Source of the DNA: Dulcicalothrix desertica PCC 7102 | GTDB taxonomy: Bacteria > Cyanobacteriota > Cyanobacteriia > Cyanobacteriales > Nostocaceae | Assembly: GCF_003991905.1 (NCBI RefSeq) | Contig: NZ_RSCL01000003.1 | Coordinates: forward strand, 339,092-403,091 | Length of the DNA stretch: 64,000 nucleotides | Direction of reading: 5' to 3' | Shown: one piece after another, positions 32,780 through 40,961 of the stretch | Layout: every line of letters starts with the position of its first letter | Position numbering within the stretch: the stretch's first letter is position 1 | Program-made: the position numbers and the translations under genes | Notes under the pieces: model-generated | What the model was told of the DNA's origin: nothing | What the model saw: the letters and a program-made list of their open reading frames with translations, nothing else | Databases searched by the model: none

Positions 32780-34444
32780 GTGGCAAAAAAGAAATCTTTG
32801 TATGCTGAGTTAACACATCGAAGCTACTCCCGTCAAAAAGATGATTCTGGTAATCGTATACCTCAATTGAGACGAGGAATAGAAGCCCAATTGCCATTTC
32901 ATCCATTTTTAGAAGATTGGGGTCTTTACTATCAATCTTTCTTCCGTAGCGCAGTTAATCAGCTACAACTCGGTCAAACTGAAGACCAAATAGAAAAACA
33001 ATTTCAAGAACGCTTTGGTATTGAATGGGCATGGGCTGATTCCTTAGCAACTGATGCTAAGTCAACATACGACCAATTGGTTACAGCTAGAGAGAATCGA
33101 ATACTAGAACTTACTAAAGATATAGAAAGTGGGTGGAAAGCTGTATCCGAAGGGATTGAAGATTTAGAGAATAGATTAAAAAATCCGACTCGTAAAAATT
33201 TAAAGGGATTTGAGAAGAAATTATTGGGACTCGAGTCTAAAACATCTAGGCTAATACGTAAGCAATCTGAAAAAGATAGATTGTTATCACAAAAAAGGTT
33301 GCATGTCTGTTTTGGAGGAGCAAAATTATTTAATGCCCAGCACCATTTAGAAGCAAATGATTATAATTCTCATGGCGAATGGAAGTCAGATTGGGACAAA
33401 TATCGTAGTGGCAATTTTTATTCCGTTGGCAAAGGAACAACACCTGGTAATAACCGAGTTGCGGGAATATTTTATCAGGGTGATGATAACTTTACCGTTC
33501 GTTTTTCTGTACCTGGCTTCTTAAGAGAAGATTATGGTCAATATGTTTACTTAACATTTGAAGTCACTGGGCAACGCAAACACGACTTATTATATGCTTT
33601 AGAATCGAATAAACCAGTTACAGTCCAGTGCTTTAGGCGCGAGCATAAATCCGACCAATGGTACATCCACCTGACAACTTATGTACAAGATGTGCCAAGA
33701 ATCAGTAGCTTGAAAAATGGTTGTATTGGCATTGATTTAAATGCAGAAACTATTGACATTATTTATATAAAACGCGATGGTAATCCTTTACGGACATCGG
33801 GTAAGCAGATAATTTTAAGTTTTTCAATACCAACAGGTACAACTGGGCAAAATGTTGCTGTTCTCAGAGATATTGTTTGCGAAATAGTTAGATTAGCATC
33901 GATCTATCAATGTCCTATCGCCTGCGAAAATTTAGATTTCTCACTTAAGAAAGCTCAACTACGTCATAGTGGTTCAAAGCAATATAACAGAATGCTTTCA
34001 AATTTTATCTATGACAAATTTCGTAGTTTTTTAGTTGTAAGAGCCGAAAAATATGGAATAGAAGTCAAATTTGTTAGTCCATATATGACCAGTGTAATTG
34101 GAATGGTCAAGTATATGACGAAATATGGTTTAAACAGCGCTTCGGCTGCGGCAATGGTCATAGCACGTAGGGCTTTGGGTTTCAAAGAGTATATCCCCCA
34201 CTTGTGGTTAAAAACGCTTTCTCCATTTTTTGCACCAGAGGATTCAAAGGATGGAGGCTTTGGGGGAGGATGGGGTAAAATTTCATACTGGTTAAAAATT
34301 TATTCTATCCGTAGACCCCGATTGTTTCAACCTGATACCGTATTGCGGTTCCTATTGGATTCCTTGACTGCGGCTAGTCCTAAAAAAACTAAACGTAGGA
34401 GGGGAAAAGTTACTGCAATTTCTACAACTGTAGAAACAGCTTGA
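32780..34444 (+). CDS. TnpB-related RuvC-type protein, atypical clade, 554 aa
   Basis: RuvC-like motifs are recognisable: GCIGIDLNAETIDIIYI (first Asp, near residue 317) and IACENLDFSLKKA (Glu, near 382). The third site, normally an Asp in a DxNAA helix, reads NSASAAAMVIARRALGF (near 450), and no Cys4 zinc finger is present, unlike canonical TnpB. The N-terminal part (about 80-190) is a long coiled coil. This matches the TnpB-related clade often annotated as an IS200/IS605 accessory protein. It may be an RNA-guided protein with a rearranged or lost nuclease centre. GTG start. Confidence 0.7.
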   Translation: MAKKKSLYAELTHRSYSRQKDDSGNRIPQLRRGIEAQLPFHPFLEDWGLYYQSFFRSAVNQLQLGQTEDQIEKQFQERFGIEWAWADSLATDAKSTYDQLVTARENRILELTKDIESGWKAVSEGIEDLENRLKNPTRKNLKGFEKKLLGLESKTSRLIRKQSEKDRLLSQKRLHVCFGGAKLFNAQHHLEANDYNSHGEWKSDWDKYRSGNFYSVGKGTTPGNNRVAGIFYQGDDNFTVRFSVPGFLREDYGQYVYLTFEVTGQRKHDLLYALESNKPVTVQCFRREHKSDQWYIHLTTYVQDVPRISSLKNGCIGIDLNAETIDIIYIKRDGNPLRTSGKQIILSFSIPTGTTGQNVAVLRDIVCEIVRLASIYQCPIACENLDFSLKKAQLRHSGSKQYNRMLSNFIYDKFRSFLVVRAEKYGIEVKFVSPYMTSVIGMVKYMTKYGLNSASAAAMVIARRALGFKEYIPHLWLKTLSPFFAPEDSKDGGFGGGWGKISYWLKIYSIRRPRLFQPDTVLRFLLDSLTAASPKKTKRRRGKVTAISTTVETA

Positions 34445-34454
34445 AGCAAGGTTT

Positions 34455-34525
34455 CGATCCGAAGGAGGTTTCACCGACACGGCTAACCTCCGGCACTGGA
34501 AAACTACTGAATATACCAGTTTTGA
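34455..34525 (+). ncRNA. Candidate omegaRNA-like 3' hairpins of the TnpB element
   Basis: Right after the TnpB stop come a strong stem GGAGGTT/AACCTCC (34464-34470 with 34485-34491) and a second stem AAAACT/AGTTTT (34500-34505 with 34518-34523), ending near the junction with hsdR. TnpB guide RNAs lie at this 3' end and run into the flanking DNA. The call is positional and structural; homology is untested. Confidence 0.4.
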
Positions 34526-34546
34526 GTAGATTATTTCAGGTTATTT

Positions 34547-35419
34547 GTAGGTGTAGGTGAGAAAAAAGGAGCTTATCAAACCAAACGTATACCTGCCAAA
34601 ACAGAAAACATTCGTGTTTCATATGACACCCTCATTCAAAATTTAGGCAATGAGGAAAAATGGTATACTCTCCGGCGCCTAGCCAAAGATTTTATAAAAG
34701 CTTACGATGCTCTTAGTCCCGACCCATTTATTCTTGACTACAAAGATGATTTAAAATGGATTGCAGGATTTTTACCTTTAGCAACGCTGACATTCGAGAA
34801 ACGTGAGTCAACACTCAGACGTGATGTTAGTGCCAAAATCAGAGAAATGCTCTCAGAACATCTAACCATCACGGGAATAACGACATTATGTCAGCTACAC
34901 GACATCAACGACCCAGAATTTTGGCAAGATTTTAGTGATGACAAAGATATTCAAATTGCTGTAGTACGTAAAAGCGCTGAACTACTTCAAATTATGCAGA
35001 AAAAGCTTGATGAGAATGAATTATATTATGCTACATTCTCTAAGCGAGTCAAAGAAGTATTAAATCAGTTTGAACAAGGACAAATTCAAGGCGCCGAAAC
35101 TCTTAAAAAATACGAACAAATTATTCGTGATATGCAAGCCTCTCTTGGCGCCCATACCAATACAAGCTTAAATCAAAAAGCTTACGGCATTCTCAAAATA
35201 TTAGAAGCATTTCAAAACGAAGATAATATTCAACTCGAAGCTACCGCACAAGCTATTGATGCACTTTATACCAGTGAGGCGCCGTCTGGGTGGCAGTTAA
35301 AAGAGCAACTACGTAAACAGCTACGGCAACAAGTTCGCACTCTAGTATTCAAATTAGGGTTAAGTAACTGGAAGGATATTCCAGCGAAAGTTGAAGAGTA
35401 CGCAATTAAACATTATTAA
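34547..35419 (+). pseudogene. hsdR: Type I restriction endonuclease hsdR, C-terminal part
   Basis: In one frame from after a stop at 34523 the translation gives VGVGEKKGAYQTKRIPAKTE, then LAKDFIKAYDALSPDPFILD and KWIAGFLPLATLTFEKRE, then the rest to the stop at 35419. This is the C-terminal helical domain expected of HsdR, following directly from the point where the first part ends. ATG 34847 could start the last 190 residues alone. No start with a ribosome site is visible for the full fragment. Confidence 0.8.
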
Positions 35420-35426
35420 GACCCAA

Positions 35427-35492
35427 AGAAACCGGGTTTCTATGCAAAGTTGTCGTTTTTATTACAATATGTAACAAAAAAACCCGGTTTCT
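35427..35492. repeat. 66-bp dispersed element with two palindromes 51 bp apart (copy B)
   Basis: AGAAACCGGGTTTCT (35427-35441) and a copy with one change at 35478-35492, 51 bases apart. The spacer is similar to copy C (GTTTTTATTACAA shared), so these are one repeat family, not chance palindromes. It sits just after the hsdR stop. Confidence 0.75.
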
Positions 35493-35604
35493 AATTTGCA
35501 TAAAGTATCCTCACCAGACATATCAAGGTTTAGAAAGCAATGAGGGTTGGCGCCAAGGTATGGCTCAAAACCTTTATTATCAACATCAACAAACCTTAAA
35601 TATC

Positions 35605-36006
35605 ATGAAAATTCAATTGTCTCACTTTAAAGGTCAATTTCTTTTCCTTTTGGGTTTAACTATTCCTGCTGTTTTAGTAGCTAATGTAAACCCTGTAAAA
35701 GCAGAAGTTCCTAGTCAAGTAATGAAGCATAATGCTCCATTTATAGATATAAATCAGCGTTACGATTCATTAGGAGGGCTACAGCAAGTTAATCCTATTA
35801 AAATTAATGGACAAGATGGTGGTACTGGAAAAGAAGCCAGCGACGACAAGAAAAAAGAATCGAAAGATGGTAAAGAATCTTGTGAAAGCGGTAACTGTGG
35901 AGGTATTTACAGACCTGGAGATGAAAGGATTAATCCAGTTATTAGAGGAAATATTCGCAATCAACTTCCTGGTCAACTTTTAAAGAGCAAACAACCAATT
36001 TTCTAA
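35605..36006 (+). CDS. Secreted acidic/basic small protein, 133 aa
   Basis: Start chosen at ATG 35605 because a signal peptide follows (MKIQLSHFKGQFLFLLGLTI, cleavage near residue 34 after KAEV). The mature part is low-complexity: a charged segment (GKEASDDKKKESKDGKESCE) then CESGNC, glycine- and proline-rich to the end. It ends 226 bases before the ATP-grasp-like pair. A precursor or exported substrate for that pair is conceivable by position, but no leader-core layout is evident and the signal peptide argues for export. Confidence 0.5.
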   Translation: MKIQLSHFKGQFLFLLGLTIPAVLVANVNPVKAEVPSQVMKHNAPFIDINQRYDSLGGLQQVNPIKINGQDGGTGKEASDDKKKESKDGKESCESGNCGGIYRPGDERINPVIRGNIRNQLPGQLLKSKQPIF

Positions 36007-36075
36007 GAGCATGTTTTAAAAGTTAAATCAGATACCAATTGCAATACTACTCGGTTAAGGTGTTTATCTAAAATC

Positions 36076-36155
36076 AATCCCCCTAAATCTCCCGTGAATT
36101 CGGGGGAATTTATAAGAATTTTAGCCCCCCTTATTAAGGGGGGTTGGGGGGATTT
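36076..36155. repeat. CCCCCTTATTAAGGGGGG palindrome pair
   Basis: AATCCCCC/CGGGGGAATT followed by CCCCCCTTATTAAGGGGGG, upstream of the ATP-grasp-like genes; the same family as 21781-21862. The rest of the gap 36007-36232 has no gene. Confidence 0.7.
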
Positions 36156-36232
36156 TAATAAATTGAGAATATATAGAGATGCTTCACTGCGTTCAGCATG
36201 ACATGGGGAAGATTACATAAAAGAGGCGGGAA

Positions 36233-37030
36233 ATGGACTTATTAATTGTCGGTGAAGCGGAAGATAAATTAGCGCAAGCTATCGTCTATTTTTTTACTGC
36301 TTTGAATAAAAATGTAGCGATTTTAGATGTTTTATCAGCATCTCAATTATTCACATTAGAAATAATCAATGGCAAAGTTAGCGTTAGTCCCGATTTACCG
36401 ATGATTATTCGTACTGTTTCCCCGCCTTTAATGCGGAAAAATTTCGATGACACTTTTCAGTACGAGGAAGCTTTATCAACTCTTTGGGCTGTTGCAACTG
36501 CTAGTCAGGCGCCGATGTTAAATCGTCCTACACCTCGCAATATGTGGGGACAAATTGCAAGTTCTAGTGTGTTGACTCAAGTTCGTGCTGATTTAACTCC
36601 CGATACCCAAGAGATATTTACTTGCTATCAAAAGCAATCTTTTTCATTTGTACCCGAACAACAATGGTACGTTCAAGATTTGGGAACTTATGAAAGTGCT
36701 GTAGCTGGTGAAGTTCTACCTGGAAGTGGCCCCTATCGTTATCGTTCTACTTTATCAGGCGCCGACTATGAGGTTGTTGTTGTCTTGGCAAACAAAGCTT
36801 GGCGTTCGACTCAAGTACCTTTAGAACATTTAAATTTAGAAGACCGCAGTATTAGTCTATTGCGAAAGTTAGATTTAAATTTTGGTGTGGTGATTTGGAG
36901 TATTGAGCCAAATTTAGAGAAAGCAGCGATAGCACGGGTAGAAAGTTTCCCTACTTGGGAACAAGTCGAATTAGTTTGGTCAGAACTTGCAGATAGCTTA
37001 TACGAGGTACTATGCCAAAAATCTATGTAA
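36233..37030 (+). CDS. Degenerate ATP-grasp-like partner protein, 265 aa
   Basis: The whole protein follows the layout of the ATP-grasp part of the next gene: an N-terminal Rossmann-like pre-ATP-grasp region (MDLLIVGEAEDKLAQAIVYF), an internal NRPTPRN near 97, SGADYEVVVVL near 177-187, and LNFGVVIWSIEPNLEKAAIA near 212-231 where an active enzyme would have the metal-binding Asp, Glu and Asn. Here the usual Glu/Asn ligands are not seen, so it looks non-catalytic. It overlaps the next gene by 19 bases. A pseudo-enzyme partner forming a heteromer with the active protein is the simplest reading. Confidence 0.6.
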   Translation: MDLLIVGEAEDKLAQAIVYFFTALNKNVAILDVLSASQLFTLEIINGKVSVSPDLPMIIRTVSPPLMRKNFDDTFQYEEALSTLWAVATASQAPMLNRPTPRNMWGQIASSSVLTQVRADLTPDTQEIFTCYQKQSFSFVPEQQWYVQDLGTYESAVAGEVLPGSGPYRYRSTLSGADYEVVVVLANKAWRSTQVPLEHLNLEDRSISLLRKLDLNFGVVIWSIEPNLEKAAIARVESFPTWEQVELVWSELADSLYEVLCQKSM

Positions 37031-38646
37031 TCGGTCTAGATAGTGACCGCACTTTTTGTTATTTCGTTAAACTAGCTGCTAGTAAAGGACTTGAGCTAGA
37101 AGTAATTAACTTACGCGAAGTGATTACTGAGGGGGATTGGTCGATACAATTACCTGTAGATGGTAATAGTTGGATTAGAAGCGGCGCCACTACCTACCAC
37201 CTTGACCCAAATGCAGGATATTATTGTCGAATCATCAACCTTGCTTCTGTACAGTCAGATATATTACTTGCCCACCGATGGCAGGGTTTAGTTGTAGCTC
37301 TAACAGCTTGGTTAGAACAAATTCCTGGAAAAGTTATTAACCGTCCTAATTGCCGTGGTGATAATAGCAGTAAGCCTCTACATGAATTATCATTACAATA
37401 TTACGGACTTAAAGTAGCTCCGAGTATAACTAGCTCTAATCCAATAAAATTAGCAGAATTTGTAAGTTCGCAACAAGCAATAGTAAAACCAATTTCTGGA
37501 ATACGCGCAAATAGTCGCATTGTCAAACAAGAAGAATTTAGCAATTTCCATCCCAGTCAAGGGCCCGTTCACCTACAAAAATTTATCCTCGGTTCGGATG
37601 TGCGAGTTCATGTAGTGGACGATAATTATCAAGCCGAACTTATTCAATGTCCTACCGTTGATTATAGACTCGATTACCAATTAGCCGAACATTTTCCTAA
37701 TCATCAAATTCCTTCAGATTTAGCAAGACAAATTATTAAAGCAACAAAAGCTTTTGGTTTGGTTTTTGCAGGTTGGGATTTTAAACTTACTCCCGAAGGT
37801 GAATATTGGTGCTTAGAAGCTAACCCTATGCCTGGTTTTGATGGTTATGACCGTCGTTGTGAAGGTCAAATTACTGATTTAATTATAGATTATCTCACTC
37901 CAAAAACTAAATTAATACCAACAACTTCTATATCAAATCCAAACCAATTAATTACTGCACAACAAGGCGCCAGTATATATTCAGATATTAACTCTCTAAG
38001 AGAACATTGGCTTGTACGCGGTAGTTCCGATAATATATTTGCTACTTTGGGAGCTGCTAGCTATTTAGACTGCGGTGAATATAAAGATACTCAAGATACT
38101 TATTTTCAAAAAGCTAGCCGTTATAATCCTATCTTGCGTCAACATTTCGGTTGGCTCTATAATTTAGTTCAAGAATATCTTGAAATTACACTCGGCGCCG
38201 AAGTTAAATATCGAGAAGATGCAGCATACCCAGGATTTCACATTTGGTTATCTAGTGCTATTCCCACCTTACCTGTAGCTTCAATGCACTTTGATTTACA
38301 GTATCAATATTTAACTTGGAATAAACCAGAAAATATCGACTTTAGCCAAAGTCTATCTTTTACCCTACCAATTCAGCTACCAGCTAGCGGTGGAGGTTTG
38401 AATCTTTGCGATATTAATTATATGGAGTACTTAGATATTCGACAACATAACCAACTCGATTGGGATTTAATTCCTCGATTTCGTAGTCAAAACTATCATC
38501 CTTACAAAGTTGGAGAAATAGTAATGCATTCTGGACATACAATGCACCAAATTGCACCAACTAGCACTGTACAACAAAGCGATGCACGAGTCACCCTTCA
38601 AGGTCATGGGGTTTGCGTAGATGGAGTATGGTGGATTTATTGGTGA
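37012..38646 (+). CDS. ATP-grasp ligase fused to a 2-oxoglutarate/Fe(II)-oxygenase-like domain, 544 aa
   Basis: Residues 1-300 are an ATP-grasp ligase: pre-ATP-grasp region with NRPNCRG near 110, AIVKPISG (K159), and the metal site GWDFKLTP (D256) with CLEANPMPG (E269, N271). Residues about 370-544 carry an oxygenase-type facial triad: MHFDLQY (H426, D428), a distal His in HSGHTMHQIAPT (506-516), and R526 in DARVTLQGHG, the usual 2-oxoglutarate anchor. The fusion could join two steps, ligation of an amino acid or peptide and its hydroxylation. It overlaps the pseudo-ATP-grasp gene, so the pair is one unit. The substrate is unknown. Confidence 0.7.
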   Translation: MPKIYVIGLDSDRTFCYFVKLAASKGLELEVINLREVITEGDWSIQLPVDGNSWIRSGATTYHLDPNAGYYCRIINLASVQSDILLAHRWQGLVVALTAWLEQIPGKVINRPNCRGDNSSKPLHELSLQYYGLKVAPSITSSNPIKLAEFVSSQQAIVKPISGIRANSRIVKQEEFSNFHPSQGPVHLQKFILGSDVRVHVVDDNYQAELIQCPTVDYRLDYQLAEHFPNHQIPSDLARQIIKATKAFGLVFAGWDFKLTPEGEYWCLEANPMPGFDGYDRRCEGQITDLIIDYLTPKTKLIPTTSISNPNQLITAQQGASIYSDINSLREHWLVRGSSDNIFATLGAASYLDCGEYKDTQDTYFQKASRYNPILRQHFGWLYNLVQEYLEITLGAEVKYREDAAYPGFHIWLSSAIPTLPVASMHFDLQYQYLTWNKPENIDFSQSLSFTLPIQLPASGGGLNLCDINYMEYLDIRQHNQLDWDLIPRFRSQNYHPYKVGEIVMHSGHTMHQIAPTSTVQQSDARVTLQGHGVCVDGVWWIYW

Positions 38647-38751
38647 GGAGCTTAAAAAGCAATGATTGTGGGGGATGTTTTTGTGTAACCTGTTATTTAT
38701 AGAATATGCGGCTCATGTACGAGCGAATTAACAAAGGCAGGTTACGATTCA

Positions 38752-39336
38752 ATGGCTTATTCCTGGTTTAAAGCATTTCACATTATTGGTGTCGTCGTTT
38801 GGTTCGCTGGGTTATTTTACTTAGTACGCTTGTTCATTTATCATATTGAGGCTGAACAAGAACCAGAACCAGCAAAAACGATACTTCAAAAACAGTATCA
38901 AATCATGGAGAAGCGTCTCTACAATATCATTACGACTCCTGGAATGTTGGTGACTGTCGCTTGTGCAGTTGGGTTACTGGTTTCTCAACCTGACTGGTTA
39001 CACCAAACTTGGTTACACGTCAAACTTGGTTTTGTTGTTGTGTTATTAGGCTATCACCATTACTGCAAACGCTTAATGAAGCAACTAGAAGCGGGTACTT
39101 GTAAGTGGACGAGTAAACAAATGCGTGCGCTAAATGAGGCGCCTACGCTTTTACTAGTTGCTATTGTATTACTTGCAGTGTTCAAAAACAGCCTACCCAC
39201 AGATACAACCGTCTGGGTAATTTTTGGACTAGTTGTCCTCATGGCTGTTACTATCCAACTTTACGCTCGTAAACGGCGCCTTGATAAAGAAAAAGAATTA
39301 GCTCAAGTCGCTAGTACCCAACAACTACAAGCCTAA
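38752..39336 (+). CDS. hemJ: Protoporphyrinogen IX oxidase HemJ
   Basis: A 194-residue membrane enzyme of haem and chlorophyll synthesis, the protoporphyrinogen oxidase used by most cyanobacteria. Hallmarks are the N-terminal AFHIIGVVVWFAGLFYLVRL with conserved His near residue 10, and LHVKLGFVVVLLGYHHYCK near residues 88-106, with four membrane segments. The following charged C-terminus is typical. A separate gene by position; no operon partner is obvious. Confidence 0.9.
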   Translation: MAYSWFKAFHIIGVVVWFAGLFYLVRLFIYHIEAEQEPEPAKTILQKQYQIMEKRLYNIITTPGMLVTVACAVGLLVSQPDWLHQTWLHVKLGFVVVLLGYHHYCKRLMKQLEAGTCKWTSKQMRALNEAPTLLLVAIVLLAVFKNSLPTDTTVWVIFGLVVLMAVTIQLYARKRRLDKEKELAQVASTQQLQA

Positions 39337-39352
39337 ACAAAGTTAAAAGTTA

Positions 39353-39414
39353 TGAGTGCTGAGTGCTGAGTAATAATTTATAGTTCTTAACTCAGAACTC
39401 AGCACTCAGCACTC
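39353..39414. repeat. GAGTGCTGAGT inverted repeat
   Basis: GAGTGCTGAGTGCTGAGT and its inverse ACTCAGCACTCAGCACTC around a short loop, a large hairpin after hemJ. It could terminate hemJ transcription. Confidence 0.8.
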
Positions 39415-39477
39415 TTTACTCTCAAAATGTCATACATTAAGAAATGTAAACCTTAATTTTGACATCTCTGGCTAAGT

Positions 39478-39957
39478 ATGTCCGACAAGCCTTTAGGGAC
39501 ACCTCGTCCTTTGTGGAAAGTAATATCATTATCTGTAGTTACGTTGATGTTGTACTACGGTTGGTACAAATGGATTATTCAAGAAGAACTGCGTAATTAT
39601 AAAGGTAACGGTTGGTCGGGTACGCTTTGTATGGCGCCGTTTGTTTTAGGTGTAGCAGTGCCTCAATTATTACGTATATTTGACCCAGATGTACCAGGAT
39701 GGTTTGGTTGGTTTTCTTTTCTGGGCATTGCTTGGATATATATTGTGCAGTTTCGCTTATATCAAGATGTAAATGAGTTATACCGTGAAGCTGGCATGAA
39801 AGAACCGTTAGTTGTTTGGTGGATATTTATACCAGGTTTAAATTTAGTTGTGGGTTTACGACAAATTCACTTTTTAAGTCAATATTGGGCAAAGCAACAA
39901 GGTATTATTGTTAATGATACAGTTGCTGATAATATCCCTTTTCTTTCTACTATCTAA
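39478..39957 (+). CDS. Multi-pass membrane protein (DUF4234-like), 159 aa
   Basis: Four hydrophobic segments (about residues 12-30, 46-62, 70-90 and 110-132) with WYKWIIQEELRNY near 25-37, LGIAWIYIVQFRLYQ near 82-96 and IFIPGLNLVVGLRQI near 117-131. This pattern resembles DUF4234-type membrane proteins of unknown role. It stands between hemJ and the DUF6671-like gene. Confidence 0.6.
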   Translation: MSDKPLGTPRPLWKVISLSVVTLMLYYGWYKWIIQEELRNYKGNGWSGTLCMAPFVLGVAVPQLLRIFDPDVPGWFGWFSFLGIAWIYIVQFRLYQDVNELYREAGMKEPLVVWWIFIPGLNLVVGLRQIHFLSQYWAKQQGIIVNDTVADNIPFLSTI

Positions 39958-40049
39958 TTCTTACCTCTGTGTCAAGAGCGTCTGGAGTGGTAAGAGAAAA
40001 GATTTTTTTACCACAGAGGCACTCTTAGCGCAGAGAAATATAAGTAAAA

Positions 40050-40910
40050 ATGCTAATACAATCATTATTTACCAACCGCATAGCTGTACTAGCAACCATG
40101 CACCAAAAAGAGCAAGTCATGGCGCCTATTTTAGAGGACTTAGGCTTAAAAGTCATAGTGCCAGCTAATTTTAATACCGATACATTCGGTACTTTTACTC
40201 GTGAAATTAAACGACCAGGCACGCAAATAGAAGCTGCTCGTATAAAAGCAGAGAAAGTATTAGAAATTACAGGTGAAACAATAGCTGTAGCAAGTGAAGG
40301 AAGTTTTGCGCCGCATCCTAGCTTACCTTATATTTCTAGCAACCGCGAAATAGTTATTTTTATTGATAAAACTCATGATTTAGAAATTATTGGCGAAGAG
40401 TTATCAATCGATACTAATCATGGCTCTAAAATTATTAGTACTGTTGATGAAGCTTTTGAATTTGCCAGTAAAGTTGGTTTTCCTGAACATGGCTTAATTG
40501 TGATGTTTGATGAAAACCCTAAAAATAGTAGTGAAGTATTTAAGGGTATTAATACATTAGATAAGTTGACAGAAGCTGTGAATTTTGTATTCAATCATTC
40601 TACAACCAGAAAAGCACATATTGAAACCGATATGCGCGCAATGTACAACCCGACGCGAATGAAGAATATTGAGAAAGCTACTCGTAATTTAATTAGTAAA
40701 ATAAATAGCTGTTGCCCTCAATGTTCGGCGCCTGGTTTTGATATTACTCAACGAATTCAGGGTTTACCTTGTGAGTTATGCTATGCACCAACACTTTTAA
40801 CCAAATCTGTTATTTACCAGTGTAAAAAGTGCAGTTATAAAGAAGATAAGTTGTATCCTGATGGCGCCGAGTTTGCTGACCCTGGTCAATGTATGTATTG
40901 TAATCCTTAG
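40050..40910 (+). CDS. DUF6671-like protein with C-terminal zinc ribbon, 286 aa
   Basis: The N-terminal part (residues 10-190) has LATMHQKEQVMAPILEDLGL and ETIAVASEGSFAPHPSLPYI, characteristic of the DUF6671 family. The C-terminal 70 residues contain four CxxC-type pairs (CCPQC, CELC, CKKC, CMYC), which would bind two zinc ions. The family's activity is unknown, perhaps a nucleic-acid or nucleotide enzyme. ATG 40050 is used; the first 8 residues may be extra. It ends next to a repeat copy. Confidence 0.6.
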   Translation: MLIQSLFTNRIAVLATMHQKEQVMAPILEDLGLKVIVPANFNTDTFGTFTREIKRPGTQIEAARIKAEKVLEITGETIAVASEGSFAPHPSLPYISSNREIVIFIDKTHDLEIIGEELSIDTNHGSKIISTVDEAFEFASKVGFPEHGLIVMFDENPKNSSEVFKGINTLDKLTEAVNFVFNHSTTRKAHIETDMRAMYNPTRMKNIEKATRNLISKINSCCPQCSAPGFDITQRIQGLPCELCYAPTLLTKSVIYQCKKCSYKEDKLYPDGAEFADPGQCMYCNP

Positions 40911-40912
40911 AT

Positions 40913-40945
40913 ATGGAACGGGCAGGGATGCCCATTCCACAAGAG
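40913..40945. repeat. Dispersed GGGCATCC palindrome (copy 5)
   Basis: ATGGAACGGGCAGGGATGCC and its inverse between two convergent genes. It is placed as a shared terminator. Confidence 0.8.
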
Positions 40946-40961
40946 CATTCTACAAGATGTG

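Larger units (their letters stand above)
32480..34540 (+). mobile_element. TnpB-type insertion within hsdR (ends approximate)
   Basis: About 2 kb separates the two halves of hsdR. It contains a non-coding stretch (about 32535-32779), a TnpB-like gene, and a hairpin-rich tail. No separate TnpA gene is seen, so it is a non-autonomous or TnpB-only IS605/IS607-like unit. The precise ends and any target duplication cannot be fixed without an intact hsdR for comparison. Confidence 0.6.

Noticed and set aside
34847-35419. A separate 190-aa gene
   Set aside because: The frame extends upstream without a stop and matches the HsdR C-terminal domain, so it is part of the interrupted hsdR.
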